Under the pieces are notes generated by a model that saw nothing but the letters and a program-made list of their open reading frames with translations, ran no database searches and was not told where the DNA came from. Shown here in pieces: positions 1 through 8,092 of a DNA stretch of 37,453 nucleotides; position 1 is the stretch's first letter, and every line of letters starts with the position of its first letter. The translations under genes and the position numbers were made by a program. Source of the stretch: Rhizobium alarense. Its GTDB lineage: Bacteria; Pseudomonadota; Alphaproteobacteria; Rhizobiales; Rhizobiaceae. The stretch covers positions 11,671 to 49,123 of the forward strand of contig NZ_JAKGBU010000031.1 in NCBI RefSeq assembly GCF_021555155.1. The letters are read 5' to 3'.

Positions 1-45
1 GGCGCCGGCGCTTGCCTTCTCGCCGCCGGCGCGGCATGAGGGGCG

Positions 46-798
46 ATGAACCCTAACCTGCCCCATGCCCGCCTCGACCAGCTTCTCGTGTCGCGCGGGC
101 TTTTCGACAGCCGCTCGCGGGCCCGCGACGCGATTGCGCGCGGCACCGTCCGCGTCGCGGGCGCCGTCGTCACCAAGGCGGGTGCCACCGTTCCGCAGGC
201 GGCGGAGATCGCCGTCGACGATCCGGCGAGCCGCTATGTCTCGCGCGCCGCGCTGAAGCTTGCCGGCGGGCTCGACCATTTCGGCCTCGACCCCGCCGGG
301 CATTGCTGTCTCGACATCGGCGCCTCCACCGGCGGCTTCACCGAGGTGCTGCTGGAGCGCGGCGCGGCGCATGTGACGGCCGTCGATGTCGGCCACGGGC
401 AGATGCATCCGCGCATTGCCGACGACCCGCGCGTGACCAACCTGGAGGGGGTCAATGCCCGCAGCCTGGGGCGCGACACGATCGGCGACCGGGCGATCGG
501 CTGCGTCGTCTCCGACGTCTCCTTCATCTCGCTGAAGCTCGCCCTGCCGCCGGCGCTTTCGCTCGCCGCGCCCGGCGCCGTCTGCCTGCTGCTCGTCAAG
601 CCGCAGTTCGAGGCGGGACGGGAGGCGATCGGCAAGGGCGGGCTGCTGAAGGATCCGGCCGCCGGGCCGGTCGTCGCCGCAGCGATCGAAGACTGGCTTC
701 AGACGGCCATGGGATGGACGAGCCTCGGCCTCATCCCCTCGCCCATCGCCGGTGGCGACGGCAACCAGGAATACCTTCTCGCAGGCAGGAAACCATGA
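46..798 (+). CDS. tlyA: TlyA-family rRNA methyltransferase
   Basis: A 250-residue protein of the TlyA/hemolysin A family, whose characterised members are SAM-dependent 2'-O-methyltransferases of ribosomal RNA. Residues about 6-60 form an S4 RNA-binding domain (RLDQLLVSRG...SRARDAIARG). The rest is an FtsJ-like Rossmann domain with the SAM-binding motif CLDIGASTGGFTE (about 88-100). Candidate K-D-K-E catalytic residues are Lys71 (SRAALKL), Asp157 (SDVSF), Lys185 (KPQFE) and the Glu of NQEYLLAG near the C terminus. The length is normal for the family. The start has GAGGGGCG just upstream. Its stop overlaps the start of the next methyltransferase gene by 4 nt, so the two are probably co-translated. 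The target nucleotide cannot be read from sequence. Confidence 0.93.
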   Translation: MNPNLPHARLDQLLVSRGLFDSRSRARDAIARGTVRVAGAVVTKAGATVPQAAEIAVDDPASRYVSRAALKLAGGLDHFGLDPAGHCCLDIGASTGGFTEVLLERGAAHVTAVDVGHGQMHPRIADDPRVTNLEGVNARSLGRDTIGDRAIGCVVSDVSFISLKLALPPALSLAAPGAVCLLLVKPQFEAGREAIGKGGLLKDPAAGPVVAAAIEDWLQTAMGWTSLGLIPSPIAGGDGNQEYLLAGRKP

Positions 799-2045
799 GC
801 ACGGAAACGGTCACCATCACGCGCCTCGGCAGCGGCGGCGACGGCATCGCCCAGATGCCGGACGGCCCCGTCTACGTGCCGTTCGCGCTCCCCGGCGAGA
901 CGGTGGCGATCGCGCGCGTCAAGAACCACGGCACCGTGATCTCGACCTCGGTCGCCTCGCCGGACCGCGTCGCCCCGCCCTGCGCGCATTTCGGGCCGGA
1001 CGGCAGGAACGGCATCTGTGGTGGCTGCTCGCTGCAACATGCGGCCGACGGGCTCTACCACGCCTTCAAACGGCAGCTTGTCGTCGATGCCCTGAAAAGC
1101 AAGGGGCTGGCGCCGGAGGTGGCACCGCTCGTCGCTGCCCGGCCGGGCGAACGCCGCCGCGTCGTCTTCACCGCGCGCCGCACCGAAAAGGGCGTGCTCC
1201 TCGGCTTCAACCAGGCGGGCAGCCACCACATCGTCTCCATCGACCACTGTCCGATCAGCAGCCCCGGCATCGTCGACCGGCTCGACGCACTCCGCACGAT
1301 CGCCCGCGCGGTGGCGACGTCGGCGGAACCCTTTCGCGTGACGGTGCTGGAGACGCTTTCCGGCCTCGACATCGCCTTCGAGGGCGTGAAGAAGGTCGGC
1401 GACCGCGAACGGCGCGCCGTGACGACCGCCGTGCTCGGCATCCGGGGCATCGCGCGGGTGTCGACCGACGGCGAGATCCTGATCGAGCCGCAGCGTCCGC
1501 TGCTCGATTTCGGCGGTGTCGCGGTGTCGCCGCCGGCCGGCGGTTTCACCCAGGCGACGAAGCCGGCGGAGGACGCCATGGCGGACCTTGTGCTCGCCGC
1601 GCTCGGCAAGGCGAAACGCGTCGCCGACCTCTTCGCCGGCTCCGGCACCTTCGCGCTGCGCATCGCCAGGACTGCGCGGGTGCATGCGGTCGAGGGCGAC
1701 CAGAAGGCGCTCTCGGCGCTCGACCAGGCGGCCCGCGGCACGCAGGGACTGAAGCCCGTCACCGTCGAGAAGCGCGATCTCTTCCGCCGCCCGATGATGG
1801 CCTCCGAGCTCAAAGTGTTCGATGCCGTGGTCTTCGACCCGCCGCGCGCCGGCGCCGAGGACCAGTGCCGCGAACTGGCGCGCTCCGGCGTGAAGACGGT
1901 CGTCGCTGTCTCCTGCAACCCCGTCTCGCTCGCCCGCGACCTCGCGATCCTCGCTGACGGCGGCTACCGCATCGCCGCCGTCACGCCGATCGACCAGTTC
2001 CTCTGGTCGCCACATGTGGAAGCCATCGCCGTCCTGACCAGGTAG
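795..2045 (+). CDS. TrmA/RlmD-family RNA 5-methyluridine methyltransferase
   Basis: A 416-residue class I SAM-dependent RNA methyltransferase of the TrmA/RlmC/RlmD group, predicted to form m5U in rRNA or tRNA. A TRAM-like beta domain covers about 1-55. Four Cys expected to hold a 4Fe-4S cluster are visible: Cys63, Cys75 and Cys78 (CAHFG...GICGGC) and Cys152 (DHCP). SAM motif I is DLFAGSGTF (278-286), followed by FDPPRAGAEDQ (about 347-357) and the nucleophile Cys374 in SCNPVSLARD. The ATG at 795 is chosen because it overlaps the tlyA stop (ATGA), and the TRAM domain begins right after it; the same frame stays open upstream only as a shadow of tlyA. The exact substrate (RlmD, RlmC or TrmA type) is not decidable here, so no symbol is given. 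Confidence 0.93.
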   Translation: MSTETVTITRLGSGGDGIAQMPDGPVYVPFALPGETVAIARVKNHGTVISTSVASPDRVAPPCAHFGPDGRNGICGGCSLQHAADGLYHAFKRQLVVDALKSKGLAPEVAPLVAARPGERRRVVFTARRTEKGVLLGFNQAGSHHIVSIDHCPISSPGIVDRLDALRTIARAVATSAEPFRVTVLETLSGLDIAFEGVKKVGDRERRAVTTAVLGIRGIARVSTDGEILIEPQRPLLDFGGVAVSPPAGGFTQATKPAEDAMADLVLAALGKAKRVADLFAGSGTFALRIARTARVHAVEGDQKALSALDQAARGTQGLKPVTVEKRDLFRRPMMASELKVFDAVVFDPPRAGAEDQCRELARSGVKTVVAVSCNPVSLARDLAILADGGYRIAAVTPIDQFLWSPHVEAIAVLTR

Positions 2046-2099
2046 CGGCGACCGCAGACGGTCTTACGCAATCGGTCAAATTCAGGGCAGGTCGGATAA

Positions 2100-3194
2100 T
2101 TACTGCCCCGACGTCACCCGCGTCCAGAACCGCGTGCGTTCGCGCAGCGCCCTGCCCTCGATGGAGCGGTCGGGGAAGAGTTTCGCCATCACCTCCGGTC
2201 CCGGATAGATATCGCCGTTGGCGGCAAGCTCCGGATCGACGAGCGGGCGCGCCGCCGCATTCGCATTGGCGAAGCGCACTGTGTTCGTCACATCGGCGAT
2301 CACCTCGGGCCTCAGCAGGTGGTCGATGAAGCGGTAGGCGAGTTCCGGATGGCGCGCGTCGGCCGGGATCGCCGCGACATCGACCCACATCATCGTTCCC
2401 TCCTTCGGGATCGCATAGTCGACGGTGATGCCGTTTTTTGCTTCGGCCGCCCGGTCGCCGGCCATCAGCGCGTCGCCGCTGTAGATCAGCGCGACGCAGA
2501 GGTCGCCGGAGGCGAGACCCTCGGTCGGCCGCTGGCTGTGGAAATAGCGGACATGTTTCGCCGCCGTTTCGAGGAGCGCGCCGGCCTTCTCGATGTCCGC
2601 CTTCGCCTCGCTGTAGGGATCGGCGCCGAGATAGTTGAGCGCGATGGCCGTCACTTCGAGCGGCGAGTCGATCATGGCGATGCCGCAATCGGCGAGCTTC
2701 GCCGCCGTCTCCTCATTGAAGAGCGCGTCCAGGCTGTCGAGCCTGCGGGTGCCGAGCCGCTCCTCGATGCGGTCGGGATTGTAGGCGAGCCCGACCGTGC
2801 CCCAGGTATAGGGCACGCCGATCGCCCGGCCGCCCGGCGCCTTGTCGAGCACCGCGAGGATGGCGGGATCGAGATTGCCGTAGTTCTTCAGCCGTGCCGG
2901 ATCGATCCGCGCCAGTGCGCCGGCCTGGAGCGCCCGTTGCGCATTGGAGGTCGCCGGAAAGACCACGTCGAAGCCGCTGCCGCCGGTCAGAAGCCTGGTC
3001 TCGAGGACGTCGTTGGAATCGTAGAGGTCGAGGCTGGTCGGAACGCCGGTTTCCCGGGTGAAACTTTCGAGCGTCGTCTCGCCGAAATAGTCCGCCCAGT
3101 TGTAGAGGCGGAGCGTATCTTCCGCGCAGGCCGTACCGGCGATGAGGGCGGCGGCAACCGCCACGACGGCGGCGTTGGTCTTCATGGCTGTCAT
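2100..3194 (-). CDS. periplasmic polyamine-type ABC transporter binding protein (PotD/PotF family)
   Basis: A 364-residue extracellular solute-binding protein resembling PotF/PotD, which bind putrescine or spermidine. An N-terminal Sec signal ends near TACA/ED (about residue 24). The mature start DTLRLYNWADYFGETTLESF is the hallmark of this family, and VPYTWGTVGLAYNPDRI (about 127-143) matches the ligand-domain hinge region. The ATG at 3194 overlaps the ureohydrolase stop (ATGA); a second in-frame ATG at 3185 has AGGA upstream and is the alternative start. No permease or ATPase gene is adjacent, so it is either an orphan binding protein or borrows a transporter coded elsewhere. Pairing with an agmatinase-family gene suggests a guanidino or polyamine ligand such as agmatine or putrescine (inference). 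Confidence 0.88.
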   Translation of the reverse strand: MTAMKTNAAVVAVAAALIAGTACAEDTLRLYNWADYFGETTLESFTRETGVPTSLDLYDSNDVLETRLLTGGSGFDVVFPATSNAQRALQAGALARIDPARLKNYGNLDPAILAVLDKAPGGRAIGVPYTWGTVGLAYNPDRIEERLGTRRLDSLDALFNEETAAKLADCGIAMIDSPLEVTAIALNYLGADPYSEAKADIEKAGALLETAAKHVRYFHSQRPTEGLASGDLCVALIYSGDALMAGDRAAEAKNGITVDYAIPKEGTMMWVDVAAIPADARHPELAYRFIDHLLRPEVIADVTNTVRFANANAAARPLVDPELAANGDIYPGPEVMAKLFPDRSIEGRALRERTRFWTRVTSGQ

Positions 3195-4165
3195 CCTGTC
3201 TTTCCCCTTTTGCCTGCCGCGTGGAGCGCCAGCAGGTCGTTTGCGATGGTCGCGCCGGCAAGCGCAGTGATCTCGGAATGGTCGTAGGGCGGCGAGACCT
3301 CGACGACGTCCATGCCGACGACGTCGAGGCCGGCAAGGCCACGCAGGATCTCCTGTGCCTGCCAGGAGGAGAGCCCGCCGATGACGGGCGTGCCGGTGCC
3401 CGGCGCCGCCGACGGATCGAGGCAGTCGATGTCGAAGGTGACGTAGCAGGGACCGTCGCCGACGATGGCGCGCATGCGGGCGGCAATCGCCCCGGGCGAC
3501 GCACGGTGCACGTCGCGGGCGTCGATGACGGTGAAGCCGAGCGGGTCCGGATTGTGCGTGCGGATGCCGACCTGCACTGAGCGGGCCGGATCGACCAGGC
3601 CGTCGCGGGCGGCATACCAGAGCATGGTGCCGTGATCGATGCGCCCGCCCTCGTCCGCCCAGGTGTCGGTATGGGCGTCGAACTGCACGAGCCGGATCGA
3701 ACCGTGTTTCGCCGCATGGGCCTTCAGCAGCGGATAGGTGACGAAGTGGTCGCCGCCGATGGACAGCAGCGCCGCGCCGGCATCGAGGATGGTGGTGGCC
3801 GTCTCCGTGATCGCGGCGGCGATCGCCTGCGGCACGCCCGGATCGAACAGGCAGTCGCCGTAGTCGACGACGGCGAGTTCCTCGAAGGGGTCGGCCGCGT
3901 AGGGCCAGGGCGCCGACCAGGCGATATGGGTCGAGGCGGCGCGCACGCCGCGCGGGCCGAAGCGCGTGCCGGGACGGCCGGAGGTCGCCAGATCGAGCGG
4001 GATGCCGAGCACCGCGACATCGACGCCCGAGAGGTCGCGGGTGAAGCGGCGGCGCATGAAGCTCGGCGCGCCCGCATAGGTCGCCTCCATGATCGAGCCG
4101 CGATGGCTGTCGCGGGTGAAGGCGAGGTCGCCGTGTTTGGGGGTAAGGTCGAGCGCGTCGCCCAT
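3191..4165 (-). CDS. speB: agmatinase-family ureohydrolase
   Basis: A 324-residue ureohydrolase that removes urea from a guanidino compound, most likely agmatine to putrescine. Manganese ligands of the family are all present: GGDH (His140), DAHTD (Asp163, His165, Asp167) and FDIDCLDPSAAPGTGTP (Asp245, Asp247). The conserved downstream Glu lies in GMDVVEVSPPYD. The ATG at 4165 is preceded by GGAGA; an upstream in-frame ATG at 4225 lacks a good ribosome site. The gene is translationally coupled to the downstream binding protein and divergent from a LuxR-type regulator. Guanidinobutyrase, guanidinopropionase and guanidinase share these motifs, so the substrate, and hence the symbol, is inferred. 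Confidence 0.87.
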   Translation of the reverse strand: MGDALDLTPKHGDLAFTRDSHRGSIMEATYAGAPSFMRRRFTRDLSGVDVAVLGIPLDLATSGRPGTRFGPRGVRAASTHIAWSAPWPYAADPFEELAVVDYGDCLFDPGVPQAIAAAITETATTILDAGAALLSIGGDHFVTYPLLKAHAAKHGSIRLVQFDAHTDTWADEGGRIDHGTMLWYAARDGLVDPARSVQVGIRTHNPDPLGFTVIDARDVHRASPGAIAARMRAIVGDGPCYVTFDIDCLDPSAAPGTGTPVIGGLSSWQAQEILRGLAGLDVVGMDVVEVSPPYDHSEITALAGATIANDLLALHAAGKRGKTG

Positions 4166-4207
4166 GTCTGTCTCCTGCCGTCGTTTGCAGGTGGCATTGA
4201 ACTGCAG

Positions 4208-4228
4208 CGGATGACGTTCTAACATCCG
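4208..4228. promoter_or_regulatory. inverted repeat in the speB/luxR divergent promoter region
   Basis: Perfect 6-bp arms CGGATG and CATCCG are separated by 9 bp, in the 94-bp gap between the divergent ureohydrolase and LuxR-type genes. Position and symmetry fit an operator for the adjacent LuxR-type regulator. No known consensus was recognised. Confidence 0.35.
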
Positions 4229-4259
4229 GCATGGGCATACGCCTTTAGGGGTATAGAAC

Positions 4260-5069
4260 GTGACGACACAGGCGGCGGATCGTGCTCCGCTGGAAGGCCG
4301 CGACTGGCTTCAGGCCGTCGGGCAGATGCTGGCCCTTGTCGGCGGCGACCGCTTTCCGATCGCGATGCGCCGGGCGGTCGGCGCGCTCTGCCCGCACGAT
4401 TCCATCGTCGTCACCGCCTATCGCGGCATGGAACGGCCGCGCACGCTGTTCCACGACCTCGACGAGGTGCAGGCGGCGACGCACACGACCTTCTACGAAA
4501 GCGGCCCCTTCCTGCTCGATCCCTTCTACATCGCCTGCCGCAACGGCATTGCGCCCGGCGCCTACCGGCTGATGGACCTGGCGCCGAAAGCGTTCTTCAA
4601 GTCCGACTATTACGACACCTTCTACCGGCGCATCCGGCTCGCCGACGAGATCGGGCTGCTTGTGGCGGATGCGGCGGGCCGGTGGATTGCCGTCTCGATC
4701 GCCCGCGGCGCGCGCAGCGCCGGCTTCACCGCCGAGGAAGCCCGGCTGCTCGGCACCGCCTTTCCGGTCCTGGAGGCGGCCATCGTCCGGCAATGGGGCG
4801 GCGGTGGCGGCACGGGCGCGGACCGCGACGACCGCCTGCTGCGCGAGCGCCTGGCCGCTTTCGGCGCGCAGGTGCTGAGCCCGCGGGAGGGCGAAGTGGT
4901 GCGCCTGATCCTCAACGGCCATTCCACCCGCGAGATCGCGACCCTGCTCGGCAGCGCGGAGGGCACCGTCAAGGTGCATCGCCGCCATGCCTATGCGAAG
5001 CTCGGCATCGCCTCGCAGGCCGAACTCTTCTCGCTCGCGACCCGCTTCATCGCCGACGGCGGCGGGTGA
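4260..5069 (+). CDS. LuxR-type helix-turn-helix transcriptional regulator
   Basis: A 269-residue regulator with a C-terminal LuxR/FixJ helix-turn-helix at about 205-265 (LSPREGEVVRLILNGHSTREIA...GTVKVHRRHAYAKLGIAS). The N-terminal 180 residues are not a receiver domain: there is no phospho-acceptor arrangement. I also do not recognise the conserved autoinducer-binding residues; the region may be GAF-like. A Gly-rich linker (about 180-186) joins the halves. The start is GTG with AGGGG eight bases upstream. It is transcribed away from the ureohydrolase gene, and an inverted repeat lies between them, so it may control polyamine or guanidine metabolism (inference). Confidence 0.85.
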   Translation: MTTQAADRAPLEGRDWLQAVGQMLALVGGDRFPIAMRRAVGALCPHDSIVVTAYRGMERPRTLFHDLDEVQAATHTTFYESGPFLLDPFYIACRNGIAPGAYRLMDLAPKAFFKSDYYDTFYRRIRLADEIGLLVADAAGRWIAVSIARGARSAGFTAEEARLLGTAFPVLEAAIVRQWGGGGGTGADRDDRLLRERLAAFGAQVLSPREGEVVRLILNGHSTREIATLLGSAEGTVKVHRRHAYAKLGIASQAELFSLATRFIADGGG

Positions 5070-5180
5070 ACGGGCCTCTTCCCGGCCGCCGGACAAATTT
5101 TTCGCTTCGCCTGTCGGAACGGGGCGCCGCCCTTCGTCCTTGGCACTGAAGACACCCGGAACCGCAAGCAGGGAAGGAGC

Positions 5181-5657
5181 ATGACGATGAAGGTGATTCA
5201 GAGCCTCTGGTTCGACAAGGGCATGGAAGAGGCGATACGGCTCTACACGTCGCTCATTCCCGGGTCGTCGATCGCGTGGACCACCATCGTACCGGCCGAC
5301 ACGCCGAGCGGGCCGCCCGGCAGCGTGATCCTCACCGGCTTCACGCTCGGCGACCAGCGCTACACGGCGATGCAGGCCGGCCCTCTCGATTCCTTCAACC
5401 ACGCCTTTTCGATCACCGTCGAATGCGACAGCCAGGAGGAGATCGACCGGCTGTGGGACGTGCTGAAGGAGGGCGGCTTGGTCGAAGCATGCGGCTGGCT
5501 GAAGGATCGCTGGGGCCTTTCCTGGCAGATCGTGCCGAAACGGCTCGGCGAACTGGTAAACGATCCCGACAGGGAGAAGGCGAAACGCGTCACCGAGGCG
5601 ATGCTCAAGATGGTGAAGCTCGACATCGCGGCACTGGAGGCCGCCGCACGCGGCTGA
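5181..5657 (+). CDS. VOC-superfamily (PhnB-like) protein
   Basis: A 158-residue protein of the vicinal oxygen chelate superfamily, of the type often annotated as PhnB or '3-demethylubiquinone-9 3-methyltransferase domain' protein. Typical features are SLWFDKGMEEAIRLYTSLIPGS at the N terminus, a central F-x-L-x-x-Q-R-Y block (FTLGDQRYTAMQAGP), the CDSQEEIDRLWDVL helix, and the strongly conserved GWLKDRWGLSWQIVP. A strong ribosome site (GGAAGGAGC) directly precedes the ATG. These proteins are poorly characterised; a true methyltransferase role is unlikely because there is no SAM fold. It stands alone between the LuxR-type gene and the convergent chemoreceptor gene. Confidence 0.88.
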   Translation: MTMKVIQSLWFDKGMEEAIRLYTSLIPGSSIAWTTIVPADTPSGPPGSVILTGFTLGDQRYTAMQAGPLDSFNHAFSITVECDSQEEIDRLWDVLKEGGLVEACGWLKDRWGLSWQIVPKRLGELVNDPDREKAKRVTEAMLKMVKLDIAALEAAARG

Positions 5658-5666
5658 GGGCTGTGG

Positions 5667-5683
5667 CAGGCGGAAAACGCCTG
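5667..5683. terminator. hairpin between convergent genes
   Basis: CAGGCG and CGCCTG form a perfect 6-bp stem around a GAAAA loop, 10 nt after the VOC gene stop and before the convergent chemoreceptor stop. There is no clear T-run. A second imperfect GC-rich hairpin lies at about 5697-5725 and could serve the opposite strand. Confidence 0.4.
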
Positions 5684-5745
5684 TTCCTCAACGCACGAGG
5701 TCCGCGGTCGCCCCCGGGCCTCGCTTTTCGAAGAAACCATTGCGG

Positions 5746-7839
5746 TCAGGCGGCGCGGCGCGCGGCCGCCGGCGCATGGCCGGCTTCCGCCGTTCCCAGC
5801 CGGAACTGGGCGAGCAGCGCGTTGAGCGCGGCGGCCTCGGCGGCAAGGCCATGGCTCGCCGCCGTCTGTTCCTCGACCATCGCGGCGTTCTGCTGCGTGC
5901 CCTGGTCCATGGTGTTGACCGCGGTGTTGATCTCCTGCAGGCCGGTCGACTGCTCGCGCGTCGCCGTCACGATGGCGCTCACGTGGCCGTTGATCTCCTG
6001 CACCTCGCGCACGATCGCCTCGAGAGCGGCGCCGGTCTCGTCAACGAGCGCCACGCCCGAGCGCACCTGGTCGCCCGACGCATTGATCAGCGTTTTGATC
6101 TCCTTGGCCGCATTGGCCGAACGCTGCGCCAGCTCGCGCACCTCCTGGGCGACGACCGCGAACCCTTTGCCGGCATCGCCCGCACGGGCGGCCTCGACGC
6201 CGGCGTTGAGCGCCAGCAGGTTGGTCTGGAAGGCGATGTCGTCGATGACGCCGATGATGTTGGAAATCTCGCCGGAGGATTTTTCGATGCCCTGCATGGC
6301 GGCAACCGCACGGCGGACCACCTCGCCCGATTTCTCGGCGCCCATGCGGGTGCGCGACACGAGCGAGCCGACCTCCTCGGCGCGGTGCGCCGAGTCCTTC
6401 ACCGTCGTGGTGATCTCCTCCAGCGCGGCGGCCGTCTCCTCGACGGAGGCCGCCTGCTGCTCCGTGCGGCGGGCGAGGTCATCGGCGGCCGAGCGGATTT
6501 CCGTGGCGCCGGCATCGATGGCGCGGGCGTTGCGGCCGACCGTCGTCATCGCGGTATGCAGCCTGGCGACGGAATTGTTGAAGTCGGTGCGCAGGCGGTC
6601 GAGATGGCCGGCGAAGGGCGCGTCGATGCGGTGCGCCAGGTCGCCCTCGGCGAGGCGGCCGAGGCCGTTCGCCAGCGCCTCGACGGCCTGCTGGACCTCG
6701 GCGGCCTCCCGCGCCTTGGCCGCCTCGCGGTCGCGGCGCTCCTGCTCGGTCAGCGACCGGCCCTCCTCCGCCTCCGTCTCGAGGCGGCGGCGCTCGACGG
6801 CATTGGCGCGGAAGACCGCGACGGCTTCGGCCATCTTGCCGATCTCGTCGCTGCGGTCCCGGCCGGGGATGTCGGCACCGACGTCGCCGGCGGCGAGCTT
6901 TTCCATGGCGGCGGTCATGTCGGAGACGGGACGCACGACGAGGCGCGACAGAAGTGTGGCGAGGAAGCCCATCATCATGACGGCGGCGAGCACCGTGGCG
7001 ATCGTCGCGGCGATGCGGAACTGGCCGATCGCCGCATAGGCCATGCCGCTGTCGATGGTGAAGCCGAGATACCACTCGACGGAGGGAAGGCCGGTGACCG
7101 GAACGAAGGAGACGAGCACGGGCTTGCCATCGTAGGTCGCATGGGAAACGGCACCGCCGATGGCCGGCGTCGCTTCCGGGAAGGCATCGGCGAGCGTCTT
7201 GGTGACCAGCGCCTTCTCCCGGTGGACGAGGATCTGGCCGCTCTTGTTGACGAGGAAGGCGAAGCCCTGACCGCCGAAATCGACGGAATCGATCATCGCG
7301 ACGAGCGACTTCAGCGAGAAGTCGCTGCCGGCGACGCCGACGAGCGCGCCGTCGCGCTTCACCGGCACGGCGGACGAGATGATCAGGTCGTTGGTGGAGG
7401 CATCGATATAGGGCTCGGTCAGCACGCTGCCGTCCGCCTTCACGGCGCCCTGGTACCAGGGGCGCTGGCGCGGGTCGTAGCCCGCCGGCATTTCCGACTG
7501 CGGCCACATGGTGAAGGTGCCGGCTTCGTCGCCGACATAGGTGGTCATGAACTCGCCGACGAGCACGTCGTTCTTCAGCACCGCCGCGATGCCGGCCGGA
7601 TCGGCCGCCTTGCCGGCGGCGTCCGCCGCCATCTCGGTCAGCTGGACACGGGCGTTCAGCCAGTTGGCGATGCTCTGCGCCGCCTGCTTTCCGGAGGAGG
7701 CGATGTTCTCCTCGACGGCACGCGTCAGCATGCCGCGCTGGAGACTGTCGATATAGAGGGAGAAGCCGGTGAAGGCGGCAACGACGACAAGGGACGCGAC
7801 GACGAGGATGCGCGTCATGAGGTTCGATCGCTTGGACAA
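5746..7839 (-). CDS. methyl-accepting chemotaxis protein with dCache sensor
   Basis: A 697-residue transmembrane chemoreceptor. TM1 is at about 10-30, a periplasmic dCache sensor at 30-270, TM2 at 276-298, HAMP at 300-355, and the cytoplasmic signalling domain at about 430-680. The signalling domain carries the hairpin tip [20 protein letters not shown], which binds CheA/CheW. The sensor has Y121-x4-R126-x-W128-Y129, then Y144-x-D146 and D173. That spacing matches the amino-acid-binding motif known for dCache receptors such as PctA, so an amino-acid ligand is predicted. No C-terminal CheR-tethering pentapeptide is present. The start taken is TTG with GAAGGA about 10 nt upstream; an in-frame ATG at 7818 lacks a ribosome site. 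No other chemotaxis genes are adjacent. A TTAA-N7-TTAA site lies about 200 bp upstream. Confidence 0.93.
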   Translation of the reverse strand: MSKRSNLMTRILVVASLVVVAAFTGFSLYIDSLQRGMLTRAVEENIASSGKQAAQSIANWLNARVQLTEMAADAAGKAADPAGIAAVLKNDVLVGEFMTTYVGDEAGTFTMWPQSEMPAGYDPRQRPWYQGAVKADGSVLTEPYIDASTNDLIISSAVPVKRDGALVGVAGSDFSLKSLVAMIDSVDFGGQGFAFLVNKSGQILVHREKALVTKTLADAFPEATPAIGGAVSHATYDGKPVLVSFVPVTGLPSVEWYLGFTIDSGMAYAAIGQFRIAATIATVLAAVMMMGFLATLLSRLVVRPVSDMTAAMEKLAAGDVGADIPGRDRSDEIGKMAEAVAVFRANAVERRRLETEAEEGRSLTEQERRDREAAKAREAAEVQQAVEALANGLGRLAEGDLAHRIDAPFAGHLDRLRTDFNNSVARLHTAMTTVGRNARAIDAGATEIRSAADDLARRTEQQAASVEETAAALEEITTTVKDSAHRAEEVGSLVSRTRMGAEKSGEVVRRAVAAMQGIEKSSGEISNIIGVIDDIAFQTNLLALNAGVEAARAGDAGKGFAVVAQEVRELAQRSANAAKEIKTLINASGDQVRSGVALVDETGAALEAIVREVQEINGHVSAIVTATREQSTGLQEINTAVNTMDQGTQQNAAMVEEQTAASHGLAAEAAALNALLAQFRLGTAEAGHAPAAARRAA

Positions 7840-8038
7840 GGCGGTCAAGTCCTTCTTCGGGCGACGGAAGGGGTGCTCCGTCGCGAATGGTGGGGGAACA
7901 GGCACGCCGACGGGCGGCCCGCACCGTTCAAGGATGGAGGAACATGCCGGAAAGGCGGCTGCGGGCCGCGTCATGCGGCCGTCAGGCGAACCGCGAGCGG
8001 GCGTCGCCTGGAATGGACCGCACATTATGCAAGCGTAC

Positions 8039-8053
8039 TTAAGAGACGCTTAA
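8039..8053. promoter_or_regulatory. CtrA-like site TTAA-N7-TTAA upstream of the chemoreceptor gene
   Basis: TTAA, seven bases, TTAA, inside the 253-bp gap upstream of the chemoreceptor gene. The same stretch also holds a dyad, AAGCGT (8031-8036) and ACGCTT (8046-8051). The spacing equals the CtrA full-site consensus, but the trailing C of TTAAC is absent on both strands. CtrA control of chemotaxis genes is known in alphaproteobacteria; binding here is inferred. The rest of the gap (7840-8092) holds no supported gene. Confidence 0.4.
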
Positions 8054-8092
8054 AACTGATGGGTATCAAGTTGCAGGGTGACGCCCGTGCGC

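Noticed and set aside
1-39. Possible 3' end of an upstream gene (hydrophobic frame ending at TGA 37-39) or another frame ending in an ATGA overlap at 47-49.
   Set aside because: Too short to choose between frames; no family can be recognised.
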